Shown piece after piece: positions 50,040 to 59,044 of a DNA stretch of 64,000 bases. The stretch's first letter is position 1; every line of letters starts with the position of its first letter. The position numbers and the translations under genes are program-made. Source of the DNA: Paraburkholderia phytofirmans OLGA172 (GTDB taxonomy: Bacteria; Pseudomonadota; Gammaproteobacteria; Burkholderiales; Burkholderiaceae); NCBI RefSeq assembly GCF_001634365.1, contig NZ_CP014578.1, forward strand, positions 2,604,001 to 2,668,000. Direction: 5' to 3'. The notes under the pieces were generated by a model. The model ran no database searches. It was not told where the DNA came from and saw only the letters and a list, made by a program, of their open reading frames with translations.

Positions 50040-50336
50040 CTTTGGGTCTCGAAGCCGCAGGTTAAAAGAATATTGTAGCGGTCGATCGTGGTGGCCGGTG
50101 GCGGCCTGGCGTTATGGTGGTTTTTTTGCCTTTGGCGGTGGTGGGGTTTTTGCCTTTGGCGGTGGTGGGGTTTTTGCCTTTGGCGGTGGTGTTCTTTTGT
50201 GCGCCTGTGGCGTTGGACTTTTCCAGTATGCGTACCGCGCTCTTCTTTGCGGCAGGCGAACAAAAACAGCTGCCCGCCCCGCACAGGGGCGACGCCAATC
50301 ATCCAATATCAATTCATGGAAAGGCCAAAACCCTTT
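50040..50336. other. Intergenic region upstream of moeA
   Basis: About 300 bp. Its main content is a 24-bp tandem repeat; short frames across it on both strands are repetitive and have no family likeness, so no gene is called. Confidence 0.5.
50123..50191. repeat. 24-bp tandem repeat, about 2.9 units
   Basis: TTTTTGCCTTTGGCGGTGGTGGGG occurs at 50123-50146 and 50147-50170, with a shortened third copy to 50191. Units are nearly identical, so the array is recent. Confidence 0.92.
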
Positions 50337-50759
50337 TCAATCCTCATCATCCGTCCAGGGAATATCCACATCGGAAATAAAAGCCACCGTTGCAAACGGC
50401 CCCCCATCCTGACGCCCGATCTTTCCATCTGCCCGCTGCCATTCGACCCTGAACACCGTGCCCGGATCATCAGCAATCAATCGCACAGTTCGAACTTCAT
50501 CCGGATCGGCCTCCTCGACCGGGCCGTCGAGCGAAACCTGCAATTCCTGTGGCCACAGCCCGTCGGTGGGATCGTAAATCTTGTCGCCGTCCGGAATCAG
50601 CGTGAAGGCCTCCACGCCGATCGTCGCCGACGCATCGACGATCATCTTGCCCAACGCGCGCAGCAACGCCGTCGCCCGAGCCGAGTTGGCCTGGCGAATT
50701 GCAAGATCCCCGCGCGTCAGCGCCTGCTCAAGTTTTGGGTTTGTTTTTTGTTGCGCCAT
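50337..50759 (-). CDS. Hypothetical acidic protein, 140 aa
   Basis: Not recognised. It begins with a helical part MAQQKTNPKLEQALTRGDLA, then a mixed segment with FTLIPDGDKIYDP and DGPVEEADPDE, and ends acidic (DIPWTDDED). No signal peptide or membrane segment is present. AGGA upstream of the ATG and consistent codon bias support a real gene. It is isolated: the moeA repeat region lies on one side and a degraded region on the other. Confidence 0.6.
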   Translation of the reverse strand: MAQQKTNPKLEQALTRGDLAIRQANSARATALLRALGKMIVDASATIGVEAFTLIPDGDKIYDPTDGLWPQELQVSLDGPVEEADPDEVRTVRLIADDPGTVFRVEWQRADGKIGRQDGGPFATVAFISDVDIPWTDDED

Positions 50760-50960
50760 TCGATGTCCTGAGTCCTATCGCTCTGTTGTGAACGGCACGC
50801 CCATTCAGCGCGTACCGCTCTCCATTTTTCGGGCTGAATCCTACCACTGGTATGGGCCGCGGCAACGCGAGCCACGCACTGGAGGCCGTCCAGCCCGCTC
50901 CGTCCCCACAGTTTAGGACGTGATTCGCCGTCCGGCAGAGAGATTTGCTGTTCAATGCAA

Positions 50961-51170
50961 TCAATGCGTCTGGCCGCACTTTCGAGCCGGCTTCGGCGCC
51001 GCAGCATCCGAAGGTTTCGCGCCGCCAATCTCTGCAATCAAATGGTCGCGGAACGCCTTCACCGACGGCGGCAACGCCCGTCCGGCCATCGTCTGCACCT
51101 GGATGCTGTGCTGACGCATCTGCGGGTGCGTCAGCGGTATCGCGACGAAGCCGTCGTCGGCGTGCTCGCA
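50961..51170 (-). pseudogene. Probable LysR-family C-terminal remnant
   Basis: The minus-strand frame reads ADDGFVAIPLTHPQ, then AGRALPPSVKAFRDHLIAEI, resembling the end of a LysR substrate-binding domain. Nothing upstream continues it in any frame: the N-terminal helix-turn-helix and most of the effector domain are missing. The rest of 50760-51282 shows no supportable gene. Confidence 0.45.
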
Positions 51171-51282
51171 GCACGCGCCGAACGAGCATCTGCTCGGGCC
51201 GGTGGTACGCGAGGGTCTGCAGATCATGGCGGGACTGTTCCGGGATCTCGGCGAGAACTCACCGCGCGCAAGCGCAACCGCG

Positions 51283-52335
51283 TCAAGGCGCCGGATTAGG
51301 CTGCAGCTCATGCAGCTTGTCGATGTCCGCTAGCGCTTCCGGCGAGAGTTTCACCTCGACGCTGGCGATGTTTTCCTTCAGCTGATCGAGCGACGTGGCG
51401 CCAATCAGATTGCTGGTCAAAAACGGCCGGCTGTTGACGAAGGCCAGCGCGAACTGCGCGGGCGACAACCCGTGACGCTTCGCCAGTTCCACGTAGCGCG
51501 TGGTTGCCTGAACCGCTTGCGGCTTGCTGTAGCGTTGAAAGCGCTCGAACAGCGAAATGCGGGCGCCTGCCGGACGCGCACCGCCTTCATACTTGCCCGA
51601 CAACCAGCCGAAGGCCAGCGGCGAATACGCCAGCAAGCCGATGTTGTCGCGATGCGCGTACTCGGACAGACCCACTTCGTACGTGCGGTTCAACAGACTA
51701 TACGGATTCTGGATGCTAACGATGCGCGGCAAGCCGAGGTTTTCCGCGGCGCGCAGAAACTGCGCCATACCCCACGGCGTTTCGTTCGACACGCCGATAT
51801 GGCGGATCTTGCCCGCCTTGACGAATTCGGCGAGCACCGACAGCGTTTCTTCGATCGGCACCGTGTACGCGTCGTCGACCCACGGATAGGCGGGACGGCC
51901 GAACGTCATCGTGCTGCGATCCGGCCAGTGCAACTGGTACAGATCGACATAGTCCGTTTGCAGGCGCTTCAGACTATCGTTCAACGCTTCGGTCAGATTC
52001 TTGCGGTCGAACTGGTTGCCCTCGCCGCGAATATGGCGCGGATTGTGCGGTTGGCGCGCCGGGCCGGCGATCTTGGTGGCCAGCACGATCTTCTCGCGTG
52101 CGCTGCGATGCTGCGCGATCCATGACCCGATATAGCGTTCGGTCGAGCCTTGCGTCTCGGGACGCGGCGGCACCGGGTACATTTCCGCGGCGTCGATCAG
52201 ATTGACGCCGTGGTCGAGCGCGTAATCGATCTGTGCGTGCGCTTCCTGCTCGGTGTTCTGCTCGCCCCATGTCATGGTGCCCAGACCGATCAGGCTAACC
52301 TTCACATCCGAGTCGCCGAGTCTGCGGTATTCCAT
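51283..52335 (-). CDS. tas: Aldo/keto reductase, Tas-like
   Basis: NADP(H)-dependent TIM-barrel reductase of 350 residues resembling E. coli Tas. The catalytic tetrad is visible: Asp in NLIDAAEMYP with its Tyr, Lys in LATKIAGP, and His in YQLHWPD. The NADP-binding LLAYSPLAFGWLSGKY and the C-terminal TSNLIGATSLDQLKENI are typical. Physiological substrate unknown. Confidence 0.9.
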   Translation of the reverse strand: MEYRRLGDSDVKVSLIGLGTMTWGEQNTEQEAHAQIDYALDHGVNLIDAAEMYPVPPRPETQGSTERYIGSWIAQHRSAREKIVLATKIAGPARQPHNPRHIRGEGNQFDRKNLTEALNDSLKRLQTDYVDLYQLHWPDRSTMTFGRPAYPWVDDAYTVPIEETLSVLAEFVKAGKIRHIGVSNETPWGMAQFLRAAENLGLPRIVSIQNPYSLLNRTYEVGLSEYAHRDNIGLLAYSPLAFGWLSGKYEGGARPAGARISLFERFQRYSKPQAVQATTRYVELAKRHGLSPAQFALAFVNSRPFLTSNLIGATSLDQLKENIASVEVKLSPEALADIDKLHELQPNPAP

Positions 52336-52472
52336 CGAACCTGTCCTGTTGTGTGTAAACGGAAAGCGCTGACGTTACCATGCCGGCGCAATGCCTGCAG
52401 CGCGGCTAAAATGCTGCTTTAGCAGGCGCTCGCACCAGCGCGCTCAATGAATTTTCCGTCACCCCGTCTGCG

Positions 52473-52685
52473 ATGAATCCCGAACACCTCGAACTCCTGG
52501 TCACGCGCGTGATGCCTTACGGAAAATACAAGGGCCGGCTGATCGCAGACCTGCCCGGTCACTATCTGAACTGGTTTGCGAGCCAGGGCTTTCCGCCGGG
52601 CGAAATCGGCCGCCTGCTGGCTTTGATGCACGAGATCGATCACAACGGCTTGTCGTCGCTGATCGAGCCTTTGCGCAAGCGCTGA
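52473..52685 (+). CDS. DUF3820 protein, 70 aa
   Basis: A small cytosolic protein with the DUF3820 core MPYGKYKGRLIADLPGHYL and NWFASQGFPPGEIGRLL. The family is sometimes named a putative quorum-sensing-regulated virulence factor; there is no established function. Its stop abuts the stop of convergent cysC. Confidence 0.85.
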   Translation: MNPEHLELLVTRVMPYGKYKGRLIADLPGHYLNWFASQGFPPGEIGRLLALMHEIDHNGLSSLIEPLRKR

Positions 52686-53258
52686 CTATTTCGCGAGACG
52701 AGGCTTGCCGAGCCCGCGTTCCCTGGGCAGGCAACCCATGGCGCGCAGATGCACGAGCAAGCGGTCTACTGCCTCGTCGATCGACACCCGATCGGTTTCG
52801 ATCATGACATCGGGGTCGAGCGGCACATCGAACGGCCCCGAAATACCGGTGAAATGGGGAATCTCGCCGCGCCGTGCACGCGCGTAGAGGCCTTTGACAT
52901 CGCGCGCTTCGCACACCGTCAGCGGCGCCTTCACGAATACTTCGACGAACCCGCCGCCAACGATCTCGCGAGCCATGCGCCGATGCTGATGCTCCGGCGA
53001 GATCACCGCGGCAATCGCAATGAAACCCTGTTGCATGACCAGCGCCGCGACGTGCGCGACCCGCCGCAGATTCTCGGCGCGGTCTTCGGGTGTGAAGCCG
53101 AGGCCGGCGGTCAGGCCGCGTCGCAGCACGTCGCCGTCGAGCACGATCGAAGCATGCCCGGCTTGTTTCAGACGCTGGTGCAACGCGTCGGCCAAGGTCG
53201 ATTTACCGGCGCCGGACAAACCGGTCATCCATATGACGGCCCCGCGGATAGCGCTCAT
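52686..53258 (-). CDS. cysC: Adenylylsulfate (APS) kinase
   Basis: Phosphorylates APS to PAPS, the sulfate donor. The 190 residues carry the P-loop GLSGAGKST (13-21), DGDVLRRGL, the APS-binding [20 protein letters not shown] region and [17 protein letters not shown]. Its start overlaps the stop of the sulfotransferase gene (ATGA), and it lies apart from any cysDN or cysH genes. This indicates that its PAPS feeds sulfotransfer rather than sulfate reduction. Confidence 0.93.
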   Translation of the reverse strand: MSAIRGAVIWMTGLSGAGKSTLADALHQRLKQAGHASIVLDGDVLRRGLTAGLGFTPEDRAENLRRVAHVAALVMQQGFIAIAAVISPEHQHRRMAREIVGGGFVEVFVKAPLTVCEARDVKGLYARARRGEIPHFTGISGPFDVPLDPDVMIETDRVSIDEAVDRLLVHLRAMGCLPRERGLGKPRLAK

Positions 53259-54847
53259 GACTTCTGCTCCGTGCCCGCAGCCGCCGCGTCGGCATCTGCC
53301 AGAGGTGCACGCTGCTGCGCGCCGACGCTGTCAGCCGGCGCCAACTCCGGTCCCAGGCCGTCGAACAAGGGTTGCAACAACACCTGCCGCGGCTGCCAGC
53401 GCTGCACCGACGTCTTGTAGAGCGGGCGGCGCACCTGCGCCGCGCTTGCCGTGTTCACCTGCCGCGTGGTCTGGTGAAACGATAGGCAGCGCGCGTCCCA
53501 GTCGAGTCCGCAATGCGCGAGCAAACGCCGGACATTGCCTTCGAGATCTTCGACCAGCTCTTCGTATTTGATTTGGATCATCGTACCCTCGGGCAACGCG
53601 CGTTGCCAATGTGCCATCAGCGCGTCGTACGCGCGATAGTAGCGACCCAGCTCACCGAGATCGTAACTGAACGGCACGTCGTGAAAAATTCGCGAAAAGA
53701 TCGACAGGCAGCTTTGCAACGGCGAGCGGCTGCTATGAATGAAGCGCGCATTCGGCAACGCCAGATGAATCAGCCCGACGTTGATGAAATTGAACGGATA
53801 CTTGTCGGTGAAGTGCGTGTAACCCGGCGCTCCGCTTGGTATTTCCGGCAGCGACATGCGCATGCGGCGCAAATAGTCGGCGCCGAGCGCGCGCAATTGC
53901 GTTGCACCGACGCCCTGCAATGCTTCGATATCGATGCGCAACGGGTCGTCTACATGGTGGCCGATGCAATTCACCAGTGCCTCGCCGAACTCCGTGCGCT
54001 CACCCGCGCCGAAAACGTGCGGATGACTCGCGAGAATCTGTTCGATCAGGGTCGAACCGGAGCGCGGCATCCCGACGATAAAAATCGGTGCAGCCGACGG
54101 GTCGCCCAGACCGCGTTTGGCCGCCAGCTCCTCTGACGTCAGTACCTCAGGCAAATGGGCGAACAGACTGAGCGACGCGGCTTCGTCATAACGCACGCCG
54201 GTGCGATGCAATGCGTTGGCCTTCAGGAAGTGATCGAACGACGCATCGTTGCGGCCCACATCGGACAGCGCCTGGCCATACGCGAAGTGCATCTCCGCCT
54301 GATCGACGAGTGTGAGCGAAGCGGCAACGCCGGCGAGTTGCTCGAGCGCGACGAACACCGGATCGTCGGCGGTAAGGCGCTTGGACTGAACGAAGTTGCG
54401 GTAATACAGCGGCACCTGCGGGGCCGCCTCGATCGCGCGGCGATAGGCTTCGTGCGACTCGTCGAAACGACCGAGTGCCTGCAGACAGTTGCCCATGTTG
54501 TTGTACGAGCCGTCGGCTTTCGGATTGAGCCGGACCGCTTCGCGATAGGCGTCTACCGCCTGCTCGAGCCGATGCATCTGCTCGAGCGACCAGCCGAGGC
54601 CGTGGTGCAAATCGGCGTTCCGCGGATCGAACATGGTTGCTTCATGATAGCGGACGACGGCTTCGGAAAAATGGTTCAGCGCGGCGAGCGTCGCGGCGAG
54701 GCGTTCAAGGACGACGGCGTCGACCGGATCGAGCACACGCGCTGCTTCGAAACACTGGAGTGCGGCCTCAAGTTCGCCGCGAGCGGCGCAGGCGTCGCCT
54801 TCGGCACGCCATTCTGATGCGGTCGCAGGCTGTGGATCGTGCTTCAT
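53255..54847 (-). CDS. TPR-containing PAPS sulfotransferase
   Basis: A fusion of TPR repeats (about residues 10-150, such as [20 protein letters not shown]) and a Sulfotransfer-family domain. The 5'-phosphosulfate loop GMPRSGSTL is at 259-267 and the 3'-phosphate motif is around [18 protein letters not shown]. The 530 residues have no signal peptide, so a cytosolic enzyme acting on a carbohydrate, lipid or peptide is expected. It overlaps cysC by 4 bp. Homologues often modify surface glycans or peptides, but the acceptor here cannot be seen. Confidence 0.88.
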   Translation of the reverse strand: MKHDPQPATASEWRAEGDACAARGELEAALQCFEAARVLDPVDAVVLERLAATLAALNHFSEAVVRYHEATMFDPRNADLHHGLGWSLEQMHRLEQAVDAYREAVRLNPKADGSYNNMGNCLQALGRFDESHEAYRRAIEAAPQVPLYYRNFVQSKRLTADDPVFVALEQLAGVAASLTLVDQAEMHFAYGQALSDVGRNDASFDHFLKANALHRTGVRYDEAASLSLFAHLPEVLTSEELAAKRGLGDPSAAPIFIVGMPRSGSTLIEQILASHPHVFGAGERTEFGEALVNCIGHHVDDPLRIDIEALQGVGATQLRALGADYLRRMRMSLPEIPSGAPGYTHFTDKYPFNFINVGLIHLALPNARFIHSSRSPLQSCLSIFSRIFHDVPFSYDLGELGRYYRAYDALMAHWQRALPEGTMIQIKYEELVEDLEGNVRRLLAHCGLDWDARCLSFHQTTRQVNTASAAQVRRPLYKTSVQRWQPRQVLLQPLFDGLGPELAPADSVGAQQRAPLADADAAAAGTEQKS

Positions 54848-55198
54848 TGACGGCCAGGTTCTTTTCAGGCTTCGCACCGGGCGGCCCGGCAATGTGGCAT
54901 GCGCTCTTCTTCGTCCAGCGTCAGCACAAGCATCGGTCTCGATTCAAAGGGAAATTGTCTGACGGGAAACTATCAGGCGCGCCTTACAGTTATGCTTCGA
55001 AAATTTAACGAACTATTACACCGCCATGATTCCGTCATGATTCGGAAGACCGTCGCAATGCGCGGCCGCTATGGCGTCGGATCGCCACGGCGGTGTCAGG
55101 CAGGCGCGATGGCGCATCCGCCCCGTAATTTGCGGACACAAATCCTGCTGAACTCCCGGGCACGCCGTTTTTCTCATTCTCATACGTGGGAGAAAATC
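54848..55198. other. Intergenic region before the Gly/His-rich lipoprotein
   Basis: About 350 bp without a supportable gene. It should hold divergent promoters for the sulfotransferase and the lipoprotein; no boxes were recognised with confidence. Confidence 0.4.
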
Positions 55199-55549
55199 GT
55201 GAGCAGGCTCATTGCATCAGTCGCGATGTTGGCCGTGGCGGCAGGTCTCGCCGGCTGCGTGGTTGCGCCGGGCTACGACTACACCTACGCGCAACCCTAT
55301 TACCCCGGCTACGGTTATGCCTACGGGCCGGTGTATGGACCGGCTTACGGTACGGCCGACATCTGGGGCGGTTGGGGTGGTGGCCCGTGCTGTTATTACT
55401 ACCATGGGCATGGCGGGTATTGGCACGGCGGCGGGTGGCATGGCGGAGGGTGGCACGGAGGCGGCTGGCACGGCGGTGGTGGCGGCTCCCACGGCAACGG
55501 CGGCGAATCGTGGAGCAGTGGCGGCAGCCATGGGGGGCATGGGCATTGA
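55199..55549 (+). CDS. Gly/His/Trp-rich repeat lipoprotein
   Basis: A 116-residue protein with a lipoprotein signal (lipobox GLAGC near residue 20). A Tyr/Gly/Pro-rich part (YYPGYGYAYGPVYGPAYG) follows, then four WHGGG repeats and a Gly/Ser/His tail. GGGAG six bases before the GTG supports the start at 55199. The repeated histidines suggest metal binding (nickel, copper or zinc), which is inference. It stands alone between divergent accessory genes. Confidence 0.7.
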   Translation: MSRLIASVAMLAVAAGLAGCVVAPGYDYTYAQPYYPGYGYAYGPVYGPAYGTADIWGGWGGGPCCYYYHGHGGYWHGGGWHGGGWHGGGWHGGGGGSHGNGGESWSSGGSHGGHGH

Positions 55550-55633
55550 CGCCGCTATGCGCAGCGCGAGCCGGGCTGCCACCCCAGCTTCGAGGCGAGC
55601 AGCCGAAGCAGCCCATAGTCAGCGCGGCTCTGC

Positions 55634-56076
55634 TTACGCCACGGTGGCGCTGGGTTTCAGGGCGTTCTCAAGGGTTGCCCGAAATAGCGCGACAGACTGT
55701 GCGCCGCTGATAATTTCGTCGCCAATCTTCACCGGCGGTACCGAGTTCACGCCACGCTCGATCGCCCGAGCTTCAAGCGCGCGCACTTCGTCTACACCCC
55801 TGTCCGACGCAAAAAATGCTTCGACCTTGTCTTTCTTGAAACCCGTCGCCACAGCGATCTCCGTCAACACGGCGACGTCTCCAATATCGCGGCCAGCGGA
55901 AAAATACGCATGGAAGATCGCCTCCACTAGCGCCGTTACATCATGCCTTTGCTGCAACACCCATACAAGCCGATGCGCGGCGAGCGTGTTCGGCGTGCGC
56001 TTCGCCAGCGCATGGTTGAATTCCAGCACCAGGGACAAATGAAATCGTATGTGACCTCGATATTCAGCGCATTCAT
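55634..56076 (-). pseudogene. FrnE-like DsbA-family oxidoreductase with internal deletion
   Basis: The N-terminus (MNALNIEVTYDFICPWC) keeps the CPWC active site but is then followed, in another frame, by the family's C-terminal half: RTPNTLAAHRLVWVLQQ, GRDIGDVAVL and GVNSVPPVKIGDEIISGAQ. FrnE proteins have about 210-220 residues; only 17 plus about 145 are present here. Some 60 or more codons between the two parts are gone and the frame changes at the join, so no whole protein can form. Divergent from the LysR gene downstream. Confidence 0.75.
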
Positions 56077-56535
56077 CGACCTTCTCCAAAAGGGATTGTT
56101 TGCACAACAAACGATAGCGCGGCTACCGGCCGATCGGAATGGCAACGCGAGGCAACGTTCTTTTGCGTGGCATGCAATGAGATGGGGCGAACGGCGTAGT
56201 CTGCCCGGAACAACTCATCTCGCGCACGGAGCCGCTTTTCGCCGCTCGGCACACCACGAGTGAGCGCATTGTGAATGCTTCGCCGCGAGTGCCTGACCGG
56301 AAAGGTGAAGGTCCTCGATACGGAGCCCAGCGGTAGCGCTGCTGGAGATCGATACTTAGAAGCGGTGGGCCAATCCGGGTAATCCCCCAAGTCAAAAAAC
56401 TGCCTGCAATTGCCGGGCGTCGGTTTGACCACAATTATTCATATGATAATTAATGGTTCTGATACATTGGGAACGATGACCGCGCTCGCCGCATGGCGCG
56501 CCCACCGCAAACCCGAAACTGTATGGGCCAAGGTT
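56077..56535. other. frnE remnant / lysR intergenic region
   Basis: About 460 bp without a supportable gene; the last 110 bp are A+T-rich and hold a dyad and the probable LysR promoter region. Confidence 0.4.
56433..56451. promoter_or_regulatory. A+T-rich dyad upstream of the LysR gene
   Basis: AATTATTCATATGATAATT is an imperfect palindrome (one extra T) about 85 bp before the LysR ATG; a TTGACC lies just before it. It could be a LysR autoregulatory site. Confidence 0.4.
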
Positions 56536-57441
56536 ATGGACAAGCTATTGTCGCTTCGGGCGTTCGTGGAAGTCGCTGAGGCAGGCGGTTTTTCGAGTGC
56601 GGCACGACGCCTCGATCTGGCAACATCCTCGGTCATGCGCTCTGTCGATTCGCTTGAGAAGGAACTGGGCGCGGTACTCCTGAATCGGACCACCCGCCAG
56701 GTGACCTTATCCGACGCAGGGACCGCCTACTACGCCAAGGCGAAAAAGCTGCTCGAAGATCTGGCCGACGCCGATGCATCGGTTTCGGACAGAAGCGGCG
56801 AACCGTCAGGCCCACTGCGCGTGTCCGTGCCCGTCGCATTCGGATCCCGACGGATCGCACCGTCCCTCACGGTGTTCCTGCAAAAATATCCAAAGCTGGA
56901 GTTGGACGTCAAACTTAGCGATGCCTTTGTCGATCTGGTGAGCGAGCGCATAGACGTCGCTATTCGCCTTGGTGAGGTCGCTGCCATGGCCGACGTCGTC
57001 AGCAAGCGCGTCGGCATCTTCACTCGTTATCTTGTCGCGAGCAGCGAATATCTCGATCGGGCAGGCTATCCCGCGTCTCCTGACGAATTGATCGACCATG
57101 AATGCCTTCGATTCACCTACACGACAGAACCTCAAGTCTGGACGTTTTCGCGTGACAAGGAAGAAAAACGCGTGCCGGTGACGGGCAGACTCAAGGCGAA
57201 CAGTTCCGAAGTGTTGCGCGAAGCGGCATTGGACGGTATGGGCATCGCGTTGCTTCCCGACTGGCTGGTGGCGTCGGATGTTCAGTCAGGCGCCCTCACC
57301 CGGCTGTTTGCCGAGTTCGAGGCGGGACCGAACGACGCACGGGCTGTCGTGAGCGCACTGTATCTGCCCAATCAGCGGGGGTCGCGAAGAGTCAATGCGT
57401 TTATCGATTTCGTGTCCGAACTGGCCGGCCGCCCTCAGTGA
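56536..57441 (+). CDS. LysR-family transcriptional regulator
   Basis: A 301-residue LysR regulator. The winged helix-turn-helix spans residues 1-60 (LLSLRAFVEVAEAGGFSSAARRL, with RTTRQVTLSDAG). The effector domain contains IDVAIRLGEV, SSEYLDRAGYP and GMGIALLPDWLV. The start at 56536 fits the family N-terminus. It is divergent from the frnE remnant, which may have been its target gene. Effector unknown. Confidence 0.9.
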   Translation: MDKLLSLRAFVEVAEAGGFSSAARRLDLATSSVMRSVDSLEKELGAVLLNRTTRQVTLSDAGTAYYAKAKKLLEDLADADASVSDRSGEPSGPLRVSVPVAFGSRRIAPSLTVFLQKYPKLELDVKLSDAFVDLVSERIDVAIRLGEVAAMADVVSKRVGIFTRYLVASSEYLDRAGYPASPDELIDHECLRFTYTTEPQVWTFSRDKEEKRVPVTGRLKANSSEVLREAALDGMGIALLPDWLVASDVQSGALTRLFAEFEAGPNDARAVVSALYLPNQRGSRRVNAFIDFVSELAGRPQ

Positions 57442-57642
57442 CCGCTTACGCGGTGCATCATGACGATGACGCACGAAACCATGGCCGTGAGCTACTCGTC
57501 AGTTCTGCGTGCGGCCAGCGTACGTGGCTCGTGCCAGTTCGACAGTCTCGTCGCTCTTCCTTCGACGATCGCCCGCATCGGGCATGCTCGACAAGCGCGG
57601 CCGCAAGGCGCCTTCGCCTAGCCAGACCGGGGTAATCTTTGT

Positions 57643-58386
57643 ATGATGCGTCCCAACATCCTGGGTACCGAACACACCATGCCGAGAAAAGTACGGACGG
57701 TCGGCGCAGCGTCGACGAGCGAGGTGCATGACATCGAGAAGGGCATCACGCGACGCCTTGCCCCCGAAGTGCGGGAGCGCCAGATCGTGCTGAAGGCCGT
57801 CGACCACTTCGCCACCCACGGATTCTCCGGCAGCACCCGCGAACTCGCGCGCCAACTCGGCGTGACTCAACCGCTTCTCTACCGCTACTTTCCGAGCAAG
57901 GAAGCCTTGATCGACCGTGTGTACGAAGAGGTCTATCAATGGGACACGCGTTGGGAAAGCCTGATCAAGGACCGCTCCGTGCCGATCCAGGAACGGATGG
58001 TCAGGTTCTACTCGTCGTACGCCAGCGTGATTCTGCGGCGCGAATGGATCCGGATTTTCATCTTCGCCGGGTTGACGCGCGAAGGCATCAACTCCAAATA
58101 TCTGTCGCGGCTGCGCGAACGCGTGTTCCTGCCCGTCATGGCGGAAATCCGTTTGGCCTATGACCTCCCGGCATCGTCCAGCACGAAGCAGCGCGACATC
58201 GATCTGGAGCTGATCTGGAGCCTGCACGCCAGCATCTTCTATCTCGGCGTCCGGAAATGGATCTACGGGCTACCGGTCAGCGACAACGTCGAAGACCACA
58301 TCGCACGCCAGGTCGACGCCTTCCTCAACGGCGTGCCTGACGCGCTCAAGCACGCAACGAAAGCGTCCAGCAAAGCCAAAGCCTGA
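57643..58386 (+). CDS. TetR-family transcriptional regulator
   Basis: TetR-type repressor of 247 residues (235 if the start is ATG 57679). The DNA-binding helix-turn-helix is around GFSGSTRELARQLGVTQPLLYRYFPSKEALI. The C-terminal ligand-binding part is helical (YASVILRREWIRIFIFAGLT). It is upstream of a VOC gene, with a 33-bp dyad between them that may be its operator. Ligand unknown. Confidence 0.9.
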   Translation: MMRPNILGTEHTMPRKVRTVGAASTSEVHDIEKGITRRLAPEVRERQIVLKAVDHFATHGFSGSTRELARQLGVTQPLLYRYFPSKEALIDRVYEEVYQWDTRWESLIKDRSVPIQERMVRFYSSYASVILRREWIRIFIFAGLTREGINSKYLSRLRERVFLPVMAEIRLAYDLPASSSTKQRDIDLELIWSLHASIFYLGVRKWIYGLPVSDNVEDHIARQVDAFLNGVPDALKHATKASSKAKA

Positions 58387-58504
58387 CGCCGGCTGGAATC
58401 ACAGCCGACCGCTCGCTTCATCGCCCATCGCGCAGCCTCCTGTGCGTTTTTCAGGGTAAACACCGTCGTTACGCCGCTTTCTCCTGCCGACGCGTTCGCC
58501 TACA

Positions 58505-58537
58505 ATTTATCCGTCGATCACTAATCGATCGATAAAT
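58505..58537. promoter_or_regulatory. 33-bp dyad, candidate TetR operator
   Basis: ATTTATC and TCGAT (58505-58518) are mirrored by ATCGA and GATAAAT (58524-58537) around a 5-bp centre; only the two positions between each arm's elements fail to pair. A TACAAT overlaps its left edge, so binding would block the promoter of the VOC gene. Confidence 0.65.
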
Positions 58538-58556
58538 AGCATGTCAGGAGTTCCTT

Positions 58557-59042
58557 ATGCCCGTGTCAAAACTTGCGCACTACTCGATCCGCACCATGGA
58601 CCTCGAGAAATCCTGTCGTTTCTACGAGCGGATTCTCGGTTTCAAGCGGGGCTACCGCCCGCCCTTCGATTTTCCCGGCGCGTGGCTTTACAAGGGCGGC
58701 GATGAGGCCGACTTCGGCACCGTCCACATCATTGGCGTCGATCCGGACAATCCCGCCGGACTCACCGCCTATCTCGGCGACAAGGCACTCCCCGCCAGCG
58801 GGACCGGCACGGTCGACCACATCGCATTTCTTGCGACGGGTGTCGAAGACATGTGGAAAACCTTGCAAGCCGAAGGCGTCGCCTGGCGCGATCGCACGGT
58901 GCCGAGCCTCGGCCTGCATCAGGTGTTCATCGAGGACCCGTCCGGCGTGACCATCGAACTGAATTTCCCCGCCGAAGAACTCACCGGTCTGGCCGAAGCA
59001 CATCCGGCCATCGATCGGGCATCCATTGACGCAGGAGAGTAA
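58557..59042 (+). CDS. VOC-family protein (glyoxalase / dioxygenase fold)
   Basis: A 161-residue metal-binding VOC protein: HYSIRTMDLEKSCRFYERIL (first metal His) and VDHIAFLATGVEDMWK (second), with FIEDPSGVTIELNF (Glu ligand) at the end. AGGAG is six bases upstream. It stops 2 bp before an FAD monooxygenase, so the two form an operon under the TetR-type operator. Aromatic ring cleavage or isomerisation is possible. Confidence 0.87.
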   Translation: MPVSKLAHYSIRTMDLEKSCRFYERILGFKRGYRPPFDFPGAWLYKGGDEADFGTVHIIGVDPDNPAGLTAYLGDKALPASGTGTVDHIAFLATGVEDMWKTLQAEGVAWRDRTVPSLGLHQVFIEDPSGVTIELNFPAEELTGLAEAHPAIDRASIDAGE

Positions 59043-59044
59043 GC

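Noticed and set aside
50123..50191. Possible CRISPR-like or leucine-rich repeat
   Set aside because: Units are adjacent without spacers and are slightly shortened at the end; it is a simple tandem repeat.
55420..55500. WHGGG codon repeats considered as a CRISPR array
   Set aside because: They are in-frame 15-bp codon repeats inside a lipoprotein gene and have no spacers.
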